A DNA stretch of 64,000 nucleotides from a virus: IMG/VR virus record IMGVR_UViG_3300037258_000282, positions 62,001-126,000 of that record; one strand, given 5' to 3'. The translations under genes were made by a program, and so were the position numbers. Position 1 is the stretch's first letter. The number at the start of each line of letters is the position of its first letter. The notes below the pieces were generated by a model. The model did not search any database and was not told the origin of the DNA. It saw only the letters and a program-made list of their open reading frames with translations. Shown here one piece after another: positions 7,411 through 14,791 of the stretch.

Positions 7411-8158
7411 ACTCGCGAGTCACTTCCCTACCACCCGTAACAGCCAGGTAGTTCTTGACGTACGCTAGGGTGGTGTTAAATATACCCTGCTCGCGAAGTC
7501 TACGAGACGATGAGTATATCCACATCGCCGGAATAAGTCTAACACTACCGAAATTAGACAACCTTCTAGCGAGGTCCGTGTCCTCACCGTAGAATGGAAT
7601 GTTAGTAGAATGACCACCGGCCGCCGTCAGATATTTGCGCTTGAGGATGAAGTTGCCACCCTGAAGCGTCGGACCTATAATCATATTGGCAACTATATTC
7701 ATAATGTAGAACCCGGCGGCGCCGGCCTTGACCGGAAGGCTCATATCACTAAAATACAGCGGACCAGACACGACCGCGATATTTGGGTTCTCCACGAGTT
7801 GTACGATATTGTCAAGCCAGTTAGGTGGAACTATATTATCAGCGTCGATATAGGCGTGATACTGATACCTAGCAAAATCAGCTCCACGCTGACGGGCTCT
7901 AGTGACTCCCTTTTGAGACTCGAAAACTACACTTATCGGACACATCGACCTACTATCTTCAGTCGCCACCAGAGCGGCCTCGACATACGTCCGATCTGTA
8001 GAATTATTATCTACGACGATGATCTCAAAGTCACTTATAAGCCCGTCGAGCATCTCGTCCCTTGAGAATCTCTCGCACTCATCGAGAATCGACCTGACAC
8101 ACTTAGCTATACTCTTCTCCTCGTTATACGCGGGAATTATAAAGCTGATGCCACCCAA
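7388..8158 (-). CDS. Family 2 glycosyltransferase
   Basis: A 256-residue inverting GT-A glycosyltransferase. It shows SFIIPAYNEE (5-14), VVDNNSTDRT (48-57), the DxD-type metal site IDADN (104-108) and FYGEDTDLARR (189-199), whose GED holds the probable catalytic base. It would pass a sugar from a nucleotide-sugar donor to a lipid, glycan or modified base. No transmembrane segment is evident apart from a short hydrophobic patch near 150-162. The start is TTG at 8158 with AGGAGT six bases upstream; no ATG precedes the conserved first strand. It is coupled to the LpxH-like gene, so the two may handle the same sugar. It could act on the host envelope or on hydroxymethylated DNA. Confidence 0.88.
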   Translation of the reverse strand: MGGISFIIPAYNEEKSIAKCVRSILDECERFSRDEMLDGLISDFEIIVVDNNSTDRTYVEAALVATEDSRSMCPISVVFESQKGVTRARQRGADFARYQYHAYIDADNIVPPNWLDNIVQLVENPNIAVVSGPLYFSDMSLPVKAGAAGFYIMNIVANMIIGPTLQGGNFILKRKYLTAAGGHSTNIPFYGEDTDLARRLSNFGSVRLIPAMWIYSSSRRLREQGIFNTTLAYVKNYLAVTGGREVTREYEDFRPD

Positions 8159-8188
8159 GTTTAAACTCCTAATGTTTCAATAATAAAC

Positions 8189-8860
8189 CTAGTGCCATTC
8201 CAGGTTGAGATCGTCTAAGAATTCACTCTCGACGCTCAAGTCTATGGACTCGGGCGCGGGATGCGCGGGTTTGAGCGTCGAAGTAGTCGTCGAAGTATGC
8301 GGCTTGGTGAGGAGGTCATTAAATATGTCCCTAGACTCATCTTGCCCATCCATCTTCCCCCTAAGCCATGACACAGCAAATGAGGCATAGTTTATCAAGT
8401 CTTTGTATGTGTCCTCAAGTGACTCATTATTGGGTGTATTTCCAGACTCGATCAGCGACTGAGCCCTGAACATCTTTCCCATCATGATATCATGGATGGT
8501 GTCGATTCCACGGCGGTAGTGATCCGCCTGTCTCACTCGCGAGTTAGGGTTCTGATAGTCATGAGACTTTTTTCTCATGATGTCAATGCACTCATGAAGC
8601 ACGTTCATCGCTTCTGTGTTTGAAGCGTCAGATTTCTCGATCTGTGTGATGATCTCACAGTCCCTACATATGTTTTCTTCATACTGACCTTGAAGATAGA
8701 TCGCCTGATAAATCTCCACGTCAGTCTTACCACCGAGCCATTTCTTTACTTCGGGCTCGATCCAGTCAGCGATCTGACTGGCAGACATATGGAGCATAGA
8801 GTCTAAGTTATAAAAACTGACAGCATGTTGAATAGCCTCATTCAAAGTAGTACTCATCAT
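8189..8860 (-). CDS. Nmad1 (DUF1599)-like nucleotide-modification-associated protein
   Basis: A 223-residue protein. The central part, with CIDIMRKKSHDYQNP, then HDIMMGKMFRAQSLIE and DTYKDLINYASFAVSWLRG, matches the DUF1599 / 'nucleotide modification associated domain 1' pattern that I know from phages with altered bases. That family was defined by its association with modified-DNA gene clusters; no reaction is established. The first 75 residues contain an acidic helical segment and a CRDC pair, and the last 40 a low-complexity Ser/Thr-rich tail. Two ATGs open the frame; the second (8857) is better spaced from GGAGAG. It stands 30 bases upstream of the GT2 gene in the modification operon, which supports the family call. 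Confidence 0.7.
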   Translation of the reverse strand: MMSTTLNEAIQHAVSFYNLDSMLHMSASQIADWIEPEVKKWLGGKTDVEIYQAIYLQGQYEENICRDCEIITQIEKSDASNTEAMNVLHECIDIMRKKSHDYQNPNSRVRQADHYRRGIDTIHDIMMGKMFRAQSLIESGNTPNNESLEDTYKDLINYASFAVSWLRGKMDGQDESRDIFNDLLTKPHTSTTTSTLKPAHPAPESIDLSVESEFLDDLNLEWH

Positions 8861-8881
8861 ATCTCTCCAACTCGTATATAC

Positions 8882-9292
8882 TTACGAAAATATGCCCTCG
8901 AGCATTCCATGATTGGACATGTGACTCGGGCCGCACCATCCAAATGGCTTGATGAGATCTGGCAGATTGAGGGGATTTGGTCGAGAGGGCTTTACCCCTG
9001 GAGCCTTTCTCATGTTCGCGTTGTGAACGGCGATCCAGGCCTTCGCGGTATCGACTCCAAACGTATCGAGCGTTCCAAGAGCGACTACGATAATATCTAC
9101 AAGCGCGTCGACAACGTCCTCTGCTGTCGTCGAGGAGTCCAGTTCGGCCATCTCCTCACGAAGGAAGTTCTTTCTGAACTCGAGAAGTTTCTTAAGCTGA
9201 TCTTTATCAAACTCAGCTACTCTCTTGGTGAACTCATAGAAGTCGTGCATCCCACGTATATCACCGATCATGTCGGGGTGAGAGTACGCCAT
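8882..9292 (-). CDS. MazG-like all-alpha NTP pyrophosphohydrolase
   Basis: A 136-residue protein related to phage 'phosphoribosyl-ATP pyrophosphohydrolase-like' proteins. The acidic REEMAEL segment and DVVDALVDIIVVALGTLD supply the EExxE and ExxD-type metal-binding helices of the MazG/HisE fold, and the tail KPSRPNPLNLPDLIKPFGW is typical of the phage version. Such enzymes split NTPs or dNTPs to the monophosphate. In this operon a role in removing unmodified dCTP, like T4 gp56, is possible but not shown. Start placed at ATG 9292, just after the methyltransferase stop with AGGA upstream; ATG 9313 would add seven residues and has no ribosome-binding site. Confidence 0.74.
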   Translation of the reverse strand: MAYSHPDMIGDIRGMHDFYEFTKRVAEFDKDQLKKLLEFRKNFLREEMAELDSSTTAEDVVDALVDIIVVALGTLDTFGVDTAKAWIAVHNANMRKAPGVKPSRPNPLNLPDLIKPFGWCGPSHMSNHGMLEGIFS

Positions 9293-9299
9293 ATTATTC

Positions 9300-9989
9300 C
9301 TATGCAATTCCATCTAAACTCGCTCCATTTTCTGAATTCCAATCATCTATCATAGCTTCAATATCTATCCACTTCACCAGCGTGCTATCACTCGAAGTCA
9401 TATTCTTATCCCAAATATACCAGCAGTACTCGAGCATTCCACCAGTGTGATCCCGCGCGTTCGAAGAGGCGGCCATCTCCAGCGAGCAATTTATTCTTTT
9501 GGGAAACACTAGTACAGCAGTCGGAGGATTTACACTGAAGATCGACTTATATCTGCTTTGACTATTCATGAACTGCATTCTACAGAACATCGCGACGAAC
9601 GGAACTTTACTCCTCAACGCTCTCACTAAGAACCGCTCGGCCATCCTATTCTTATAGGGTGGATTGGTGATTATGGCACTTGACCAGTTTGAAAAACTAG
9701 TAAATCTAGTATCTGAAGAGTCGAGAAAGTCTACGCCATCAAGAACTTCTACCAGAGAATTCTCATACTTAAACTTATCAGTAGATAACACGTCGTGACC
9801 TAAGCGCTTAAGCTCAGCGGAGATATGTCCCATTCCCGCGGCGGGTTCCCATATGAATTCTGGAATATAATCCCAGTTCTTAACTAGGGAGTACGTCGCG
9901 AGGGGAGGCGTGGGATAGAAATCATTATCCTGCCTCTCTACTCCCCTCTTGTTTCCAAATCCGACTGTTGTAGCGAAATATGAAGTCAA
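9300..9989 (-). CDS. SAM-dependent DNA methyltransferase-like protein (N6-adenine type)
   Basis: A 229-residue class I methyltransferase. It opens with the phage-typical DNDFYPTPPLAT (21-32), has the SAM-binding EPAAGMGH (48-55), TDKF (70-73) as the acidic strand, and the catalytic NPPY (109-112) of N6-adenine and N4-cytosine enzymes. No separate target-recognition domain is seen, so specificity is unknown. The start is TTG at 9989, whose TTGA overlaps the stop of the gene before; the ribosome-binding site is weak, suggesting translational coupling. It could protect phage DNA from host restriction or take part in base modification with the neighbouring genes. Confidence 0.8.
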   Translation of the reverse strand: MTSYFATTVGFGNKRGVERQDNDFYPTPPLATYSLVKNWDYIPEFIWEPAAGMGHISAELKRLGHDVLSTDKFKYENSLVEVLDGVDFLDSSDTRFTSFSNWSSAIITNPPYKNRMAERFLVRALRSKVPFVAMFCRMQFMNSQSRYKSIFSVNPPTAVLVFPKRINCSLEMAASSNARDHTGGMLEYCWYIWDKNMTSSDSTLVKWIDIEAMIDDWNSENGASLDGIA

Positions 9990-10492
9990 TTTTGAATTAT
10001 CCAGTCTGGAACTTCTCTGTTCTTATATTTCAATAGATGTCTCTTATGGGTGTTATAGTACTTTCTATAAGACCCTACTACGTCTTCGTCGATGACGCAG
10101 TCGTCAGCGACGCATGGCACTATCACCGAGAAGTCGACTTCTCCGACGAATTTTTTAACGTTCAGCGGAGGTGACTGCAATTGATAGAGCATAGACGAGC
10201 ACTTGTGCTCTCTCCCATATCTGAACTTATACTCCACGAGAAGCCCATGAAAATGATCCGCTAGCCACCAGTAGTTATCGACTGACTCTCGACACCACTT
10301 AGCGCACGGATGATTGACGTGCGTCTTCTTATAGAAGACCAACTCGCGTTCGTCGGGCAGAGGATCGCCGTCTGCTACTCTATGCGCCGTGGAGAGAAGC
10401 TGAGCCGTTTCTAGAACCATCTTAACGACGTGCTTATCACACATCATCCTGGCTGCCTCCCAGGGCTCCTCGTGAAGAAAAAATATGTTCAT
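9986..10492 (-). CDS. Conserved phage protein of the CDKHVVKM family, function unknown
   Basis: A 168-residue protein that starts MNIFFLHEEPWEAARMMC and continues with CDKHVVKMVLETAQLLSTAH, NHPCAKWCRES and EYKFRYGREHKC. I recognise this conserved pattern from many T4-like phages of marine bacteria and from bacterial genomes, but know no experimentally shown function. Conserved His, Cys, Glu and Arg residues suggest an enzyme, perhaps acting on nucleic acid or a small molecule. It sits just upstream of and overlaps the methyltransferase, and follows peptide deformylase after 35 bases. ATG start at 10492. Confidence 0.74.
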   Translation of the reverse strand: MNIFFLHEEPWEAARMMCDKHVVKMVLETAQLLSTAHRVADGDPLPDERELVFYKKTHVNHPCAKWCRESVDNYWWLADHFHGLLVEYKFRYGREHKCSSMLYQLQSPPLNVKKFVGEVDFSVIVPCVADDCVIDEDVVGSYRKYYNTHKRHLLKYKNREVPDWIIQN

Positions 10493-10527
10493 GTGATGAT
10501 ACTACCACCATTTTATCAGATTGTAAA

Positions 10528-11049
10528 TCACTTTCTTATGTACTTCATCAGGCCGATGCCAGAATAATCAACTTCGTGAGCGTTCTTTATCGCCCTATCC
10601 AGAGTTATCCTATTAACTAGACCCTCGAAGAACACCTTTCCATCGAGGTGCATCAGCTCGTGCTGTATGACTCTAGCCGTAATACCGGTATACTGGGCCG
10701 TGTCGACATGCGAGTTTGGTAAGGCAAACCTGAGTCTAATGTGAAGAGGTCGGCGGATTGGAACTACTAAGTGTGGATAGGTCACACACGCTTCGTTAAA
10801 CTTAAGATCTTCTGCTGAGAAAGTAAGCAGTCGCGGATTGAAGAACACGAAGTTCTCAGGAGAGCCCCTCATGGCGAATATTCTATAGGGTACGCCGACC
10901 TGATTCGACGCGAGGCCGACCGCTCCCGTTTCATACATAAAATGCACGAGCTCAGACGCGAACTCAATGGGATCGAACGGTGGGTTCGCGAAGTCAAACT
11001 CTTTAGTTGGAGTTGACAGTACTGGATCATCGTACCTCACTAGTTCCAT
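10528..11049 (-). CDS. def: Peptide deformylase
   Basis: A 173-residue deformylase, which removes the N-formyl group from new proteins using a bound Fe2+ or Zn2+. Motif 1 GAVGLASNQVG (42-52, Q50), motif 2 EACVT (86-90, metal ligand C88, where the common form is EGCLS) and motif 3 QHELMH (129-134, H130, E131, H134) are all present. Phage deformylases are known in cyanophages and other marine T4-like phages, where they are thought to help make host or phage proteins during infection. The Ala and Val-Thr changes in motif 2 are a variant also seen in divergent deformylases. ATG start at 11049, nine bases before gene 46 ends. Confidence 0.92.
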   Translation of the reverse strand: MELVRYDDPVLSTPTKEFDFANPPFDPIEFASELVHFMYETGAVGLASNQVGVPYRIFAMRGSPENFVFFNPRLLTFSAEDLKFNEACVTYPHLVVPIRRPLHIRLRFALPNSHVDTAQYTGITARVIQHELMHLDGKVFFEGLVNRITLDRAIKNAHEVDYSGIGLMKYIRK

Positions 11050-11057
11050 GACTCATC

Positions 11058-12761
11058 CTAGCATATCTGTGAGAAGTTCTTCACCTTCTCGAACCTTATG
11101 ATCTGGTTGAACCTATCTACGAGCTGCTCCTTATGAGAGATGACTACTATGTTGCTCTCTGACGAAGCCTGCCTAATTATCTCCATGACTCCATCTATGG
11201 CCGTGGCGTCGAGAGATGAGTCGAATACCTCGTCAAGTATCAGCAAGTTTGTCGACGCGGAGTTTCTCATCTTAGATATCGCCCTCCACGTGAAGAGCAG
11301 AGCTAGGTCTATTCTCTGCTTCTCGCCCTCTGAGAACGAGAAGTACGAGTACTCATCTCTGTGCCTACTTCTGATCTTCTCATCGAAATTCTCGTCTAGC
11401 TCAAACTGAACGGTCATCTCCATGACCGAAAGGTACTTGTTTATCAGCCTGTTGATAATGGGAACGTACTGCTTGACTATCTTAGCCTTTATCCCGCCAT
11501 CCTTAAGTAGGGCCGCCAGCACGTTGAAGACCTGCTGCCTATCATTAAGAGTCTTCTGACGCTGCTCGATCTCTCTAGACTCTTCCATGAGAGCGCTGAG
11601 GTTGGTCGTTAAGTCGACCTCACTTCTCTTTGATATTCTCTTAAAATCTGACTCTAGACTGCTTATGTACTCTAAAAGAGATGATAACTTCATCGATCTT
11701 CGAGCGATCTCTATGTTTATAGAGCTGACCATGGATCTTACCTCGTCCATAGCCTTGATCTTATCTTCTCTTCCCGAGATTTCTAGATCGATCTTAGATA
11801 GACCAGACTCAAGTTCGTCTAGTACTATCTGCTTTTCCCCGATAGACTCATCCCTGAAGTGCTCGTCTATAGGTCTCTTGCACGTAGGACACGTCGTATT
11901 CTTCTTGAAGAAATTAACGTCCCGGTTGATAACTGATCGATTGGCTTCGATCTTGTGCTTAAGTCCTAGCACGAGCTCAAGTTTTGACTTAGCGTCTGTA
12001 TAGTCCGGCTGAAAGAACGGCAACTTTTCACTCTTAAACTTCAGCTCGTCTATCTCTCTGGAGGTAGACTCCATCTCGGCCTGAGTGCGACTGATGAGCT
12101 CGCTTTTCTCGGCTAAGAGCAGCGCTACGTCCACCGCGCTCTCATCCTGCTGCTTGCGAACGTAATCGACCTTGGCCGCAACTATCCTCTTATCGGAGGT
12201 TATCTTTATAGCCTCTTCCTGAAGCTTCTGCACCCTATCCCTAAGCAGTGAGTTCATCTTAGTAAACACCTGCAGGTCGAGGATGTCTTCGACTATCTCT
12301 CTCCTCCTTCCAGCTGGAAGCTGCATGAACGGCTGAAAGGTCGCGGCTCCAAGTACTACCACCTGAGAGAAGGTCTTATGACTCATCTTGAGTATAGACT
12401 TCTCAAATACCGTCTGATAGTCGCGAGCGTCGGCAGACTGATTCAAGAGTGAACCAGACACGTAGAGTTCGAATACGCTCGGGCGCATGCCGCGAACGAC
12501 CTTATAGTTGCTCGCGCTGATAGTGAACTCCAACTCTACTACGAGGTTCTTTCCCGTGATAGAGTTTATAAGCTGAGGCTTGTTTATATTTCTAAACGGC
12601 TTTCCGAATAGAGCGAATGAGATCGCATCCATAAGCGAGCTCTTACCCGAGCCGTTATTACCCAAGATAAGAGTAGACGAGTGAGAGTCTAGCTCTATCT
12701 CAGTAAAGTCATTGCCAGTCGAAAGTAAGTTCTTATATCGCACTCTACTAAAAGATATCAC
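11058..12761 (-). CDS. 46: Recombination nuclease subunit, SbcC/Rad50-like ATPase (gp46)
   Basis: A 567-residue SMC-type ATPase. Walker A GNNGSGKSS is at 34-42, a long coiled coil spans about 170-400 with the zinc hook CPTC at 291-294, the ABC signature FSEGEKQRIDLA at 476-487, and Walker B LLILDE at 506-511. With gp47 it forms the T4 exonuclease complex that processes DNA ends for recombination-dependent replication and degrades host DNA. Length fits T4 gp46 (560). Start GTG at 12761, with GGAG seven bases upstream, five bases from the gene 47 stop, as in T4 where 47 and 46 are adjacent. Confidence 0.95.
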   Translation of the reverse strand: MISFSRVRYKNLLSTGNDFTEIELDSHSSTLILGNNGSGKSSLMDAISFALFGKPFRNINKPQLINSITGKNLVVELEFTISASNYKVVRGMRPSVFELYVSGSLLNQSADARDYQTVFEKSILKMSHKTFSQVVVLGAATFQPFMQLPAGRRREIVEDILDLQVFTKMNSLLRDRVQKLQEEAIKITSDKRIVAAKVDYVRKQQDESAVDVALLLAEKSELISRTQAEMESTSREIDELKFKSEKLPFFQPDYTDAKSKLELVLGLKHKIEANRSVINRDVNFFKKNTTCPTCKRPIDEHFRDESIGEKQIVLDELESGLSKIDLEISGREDKIKAMDEVRSMVSSINIEIARRSMKLSSLLEYISSLESDFKRISKRSEVDLTTNLSALMEESREIEQRQKTLNDRQQVFNVLAALLKDGGIKAKIVKQYVPIINRLINKYLSVMEMTVQFELDENFDEKIRSRHRDEYSYFSFSEGEKQRIDLALLFTWRAISKMRNSASTNLLILDEVFDSSLDATAIDGVMEIIRQASSESNIVVISHKEQLVDRFNQIIRFEKVKNFSQIC

Positions 12762-12765
12762 CCAC

Positions 12766-13833
12766 TTACTCCATCGACATCGACTCGTTATAGAGTTCTA
12801 CCAACCCAGCCTCTATCTTAGCCACGTCGGCTTCCGAAAACTGCTGTCTGTCGACGTATCTCATGCATATCTGTAGAGTCGACTCGGACTCATGTACTAT
12901 CTCTTCGAAGTCATCGTCGTCTTCACCTCCTAGAGATATAGAGAACGTATCTTCCACTACCTGAAGATCATATACTCCCGCGGCCTCCACGGCGTCGAAA
13001 AACTTATCGAAGGCATACGCGTCTGTCTTACTCTCCACTACTATCTTGACGTAACAGTCCCTAAGGAGTGAGAAGTCTCGATCAAGTTGATCTCCCTGCG
13101 TGTCATTATATCTTAACTTCTTAAACGCCTCGTGTGGATTTCTCACGAATTCCATCTCGCGAGTATCAGTGTCAAACACGTGAAAGCCACGCGAGTCGCC
13201 GTGATCTGCCCAAGTATAGTAGCCGGCTGAGCCTAGGTAGAAGATATGTCCATCTGAAGACTTATGGTGAAAGTGCCCTGAATAAACGGCGTCGAACTTT
13301 TGAAATACGTCTCTACTCATGCCGTCAGTAGACACTGATCCACGATACATCTCAAAGCCCGCGATCTCGAGATGACCAAAGCACACGCGCGCCTCGGTCG
13401 AGGCGATCTCTCTGATGGACCTCTCGCGATTGTCGTCGCATATCCACGGCACCATCAGCATGGGAACTCCCCCGAGACTTATGGTCTGAGCGGTATCATA
13501 TATGCTGACTGGATGATGCCCGAGAAGTTCTATAACTGAGGATACCTCGTTGGTGTTCTTATACGTAACGTCGTGATTACCTAGAGTAATATGCAGGTCT
13601 ATGCCGCGATCGAGTATCGGCTGAGTAAAGTCCTGCCTAAGGGCTCTTGCGGTCGCTATAGAGACGTACTTCCTCCGATCCAGGACGTCTCCAACGTGAA
13701 TTACGGTACGTATCCCGTGCTCGTCTAGGTATGGAAAGAACGTCTCTCGAAAGAAGGCCCCGCTCTTAGCGAGCAGTAGGCTGTTGTCGTTTCTCACTCC
13801 AACGTGAGTGTCGGCTATCACGGCTATCTTCAC
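12766..13833 (-). CDS. 47: Recombination nuclease subunit, SbcD/Mre11-like (gp47)
   Basis: A 355-residue metallophosphoesterase nuclease. Metal-binding motifs are IADTHVG (6-12), VGDVLD (47-52), GNHD (85-88), and later CFGHLE and YSGHFHHK; an acidic C-terminal part (DDDDFEE) precedes the end. It is the nuclease partner of gp46 and has about the T4 length (339). Start is GTG at 13833; no clear Shine-Dalgarno sequence precedes it. The order 55-47-46 on the same strand resembles T4. Confidence 0.95.
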   Translation of the reverse strand: MKIAVIADTHVGVRNDNSLLLAKSGAFFRETFFPYLDEHGIRTVIHVGDVLDRRKYVSIATARALRQDFTQPILDRGIDLHITLGNHDVTYKNTNEVSSVIELLGHHPVSIYDTAQTISLGGVPMLMVPWICDDNRERSIREIASTEARVCFGHLEIAGFEMYRGSVSTDGMSRDVFQKFDAVYSGHFHHKSSDGHIFYLGSAGYYTWADHGDSRGFHVFDTDTREMEFVRNPHEAFKKLRYNDTQGDQLDRDFSLLRDCYVKIVVESKTDAYAFDKFFDAVEAAGVYDLQVVEDTFSISLGGEDDDDFEEIVHESESTLQICMRYVDRQQFSEADVAKIEAGLVELYNESMSME

Positions 13834-13881
13834 TGATCTTTACGTCGCTCGCGTTCTATCCACACTGAGATTACTATATCA

Positions 13882-14403
13882 CTAAGAGGTCGCGGTGTCA
13901 ACCTTAGTCTTCTTCTTGATCTTGCTCTTTTCCATCGTGCTCTCAAACGATCTTATCACCTCTTCATGAGATAAATTTCTAGACACTTCTCCAGAATTTA
14001 CCATGTCATTCAGCAAGGTAGTCTCGAAGTATTTATGCTTGACGTAGTTCTGCTTCTTCTCCTTCGAGATCCTCCTGATATACGCGTTCCAGGCGATCTT
14101 AGTAAAGTATGCGAACGGATTGTTAGTCTTATCTGGGTTAAAGTTATCGACCGCCGCGATGCAGTCTAAGATTCCATCTCCGACGAGATCGTAGGTGTAT
14201 CCCGCGAAGTTTCCCTTCTTAGATAAATTCGCACAGATGAGCATTATCGCCCTACCTATGTAGTCAGGAACGATGGGCCTAGACTTCTCTGTCGCGTCGG
14301 CCTCAGCGATCATCTTCCGGTATTTCACCATCGCGTCGTAGAGATCGCGATTATTGATGTAGTTTCTAGTCTTCTTCTTGACCTGAGTCTTGATCTGCTG
14401 CAA
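13882..14403 (-). CDS. 55: Late-transcription sigma factor (gp55)
   Basis: A 173-residue divergent sigma factor. The stretch GDGILDCIAAVDNFNPDKTNNPFAYFTKIAWNAYIR contains a region-2-like helix set as in T4 gp55 (185 residues), which directs RNA polymerase to TATAAATA late promoters with gp45 and gp33. Such promoters are present in the structural half of this window, in agreement. The tail is lysine-rich. Start TTG at 14403, with GAGAGGG seven bases upstream and no ATG near the conserved N-terminus. The 388 bases before the gene hold the putative structured RNA. Confidence 0.9.
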   Translation of the reverse strand: MQQIKTQVKKKTRNYINNRDLYDAMVKYRKMIAEADATEKSRPIVPDYIGRAIMLICANLSKKGNFAGYTYDLVGDGILDCIAAVDNFNPDKTNNPFAYFTKIAWNAYIRRISKEKKQNYVKHKYFETTLLNDMVNSGEVSRNLSHEEVIRSFESTMEKSKIKKKTKVDTATS

Positions 14404-14503
14404 TAGTTAACCCTCTCTTAAAAAAAGAAATACTTTATCCCACTTATACGTAGTAGTGTGATGAATTTGTCACAGTTTTTTCCAAAAAGTCAAAGTTTTG
14501 CTA

Positions 14504-14532
14504 TTGACAAATCTGAGGTTTGACGGTATAAT
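14504..14532 (+). promoter_or_regulatory. Consensus sigma-70 promoter on the plus strand
   Basis: TTGACA at 14504-14509 and TATAAT at 14527-14532 are separated by exactly 17 bases, a perfect match to the bacterial housekeeping consensus. It points rightward, against every protein gene around it, so its product starts near 14540 and covers the hairpin-rich gap. It would be used by unmodified host RNA polymerase, that is, early in infection. Confidence 0.8.
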
Positions 14533-14540
14533 CGTCTCTT

Positions 14541-14772
14541 ACTACAGAGAGACAAACGACGAATTACCACTGAGCCGAGGACGCCGAAGGCGGACTCACG
14601 GAGGGCGACTCCGCCCGACGTCGACTGAACCACTCTCACTGAGACCACTGCGACTACCTTACGATCAACGTCAGCCAAGATGTGGGCTCTTCTGTAAAGA
14701 GCCCCTAGCGGGGCCACTGGCGGATCCATTGAACACTGGAGGGCAGGCCCTCCAGGACGCCTTGCGGCGTCA
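14541..14772 (+). ncRNA. Putative structured non-coding RNA
   Basis: Between genes 55 and uvsW lie 388 bases with no credible protein gene. Downstream of the consensus plus-strand promoter the sequence is a chain of GC-rich hairpins: CGCC-GAA-GGCG (14582-14592), GGGCG-ACTC-CGCCC (14603-14616), TCTC-ACT-GAGA (14634-14644), an 8-bp stem (14684-14704), CTGGAGGG-CAGG-CCCTCCAG (14736-14755) and GACGCC-TTGC-GGCGTC (14757-14772 within one base). I see no tRNA or tmRNA features and match it to no RNA family I know. No T-run follows the last hairpin, so the 3' end is uncertain and the RNA could extend antisense into uvsW. Hairpins are strand-symmetric; the strand is taken from the promoter. Confidence 0.5.
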
Positions 14773-14791
14773 TACCTGAGATCTTCTAGAA

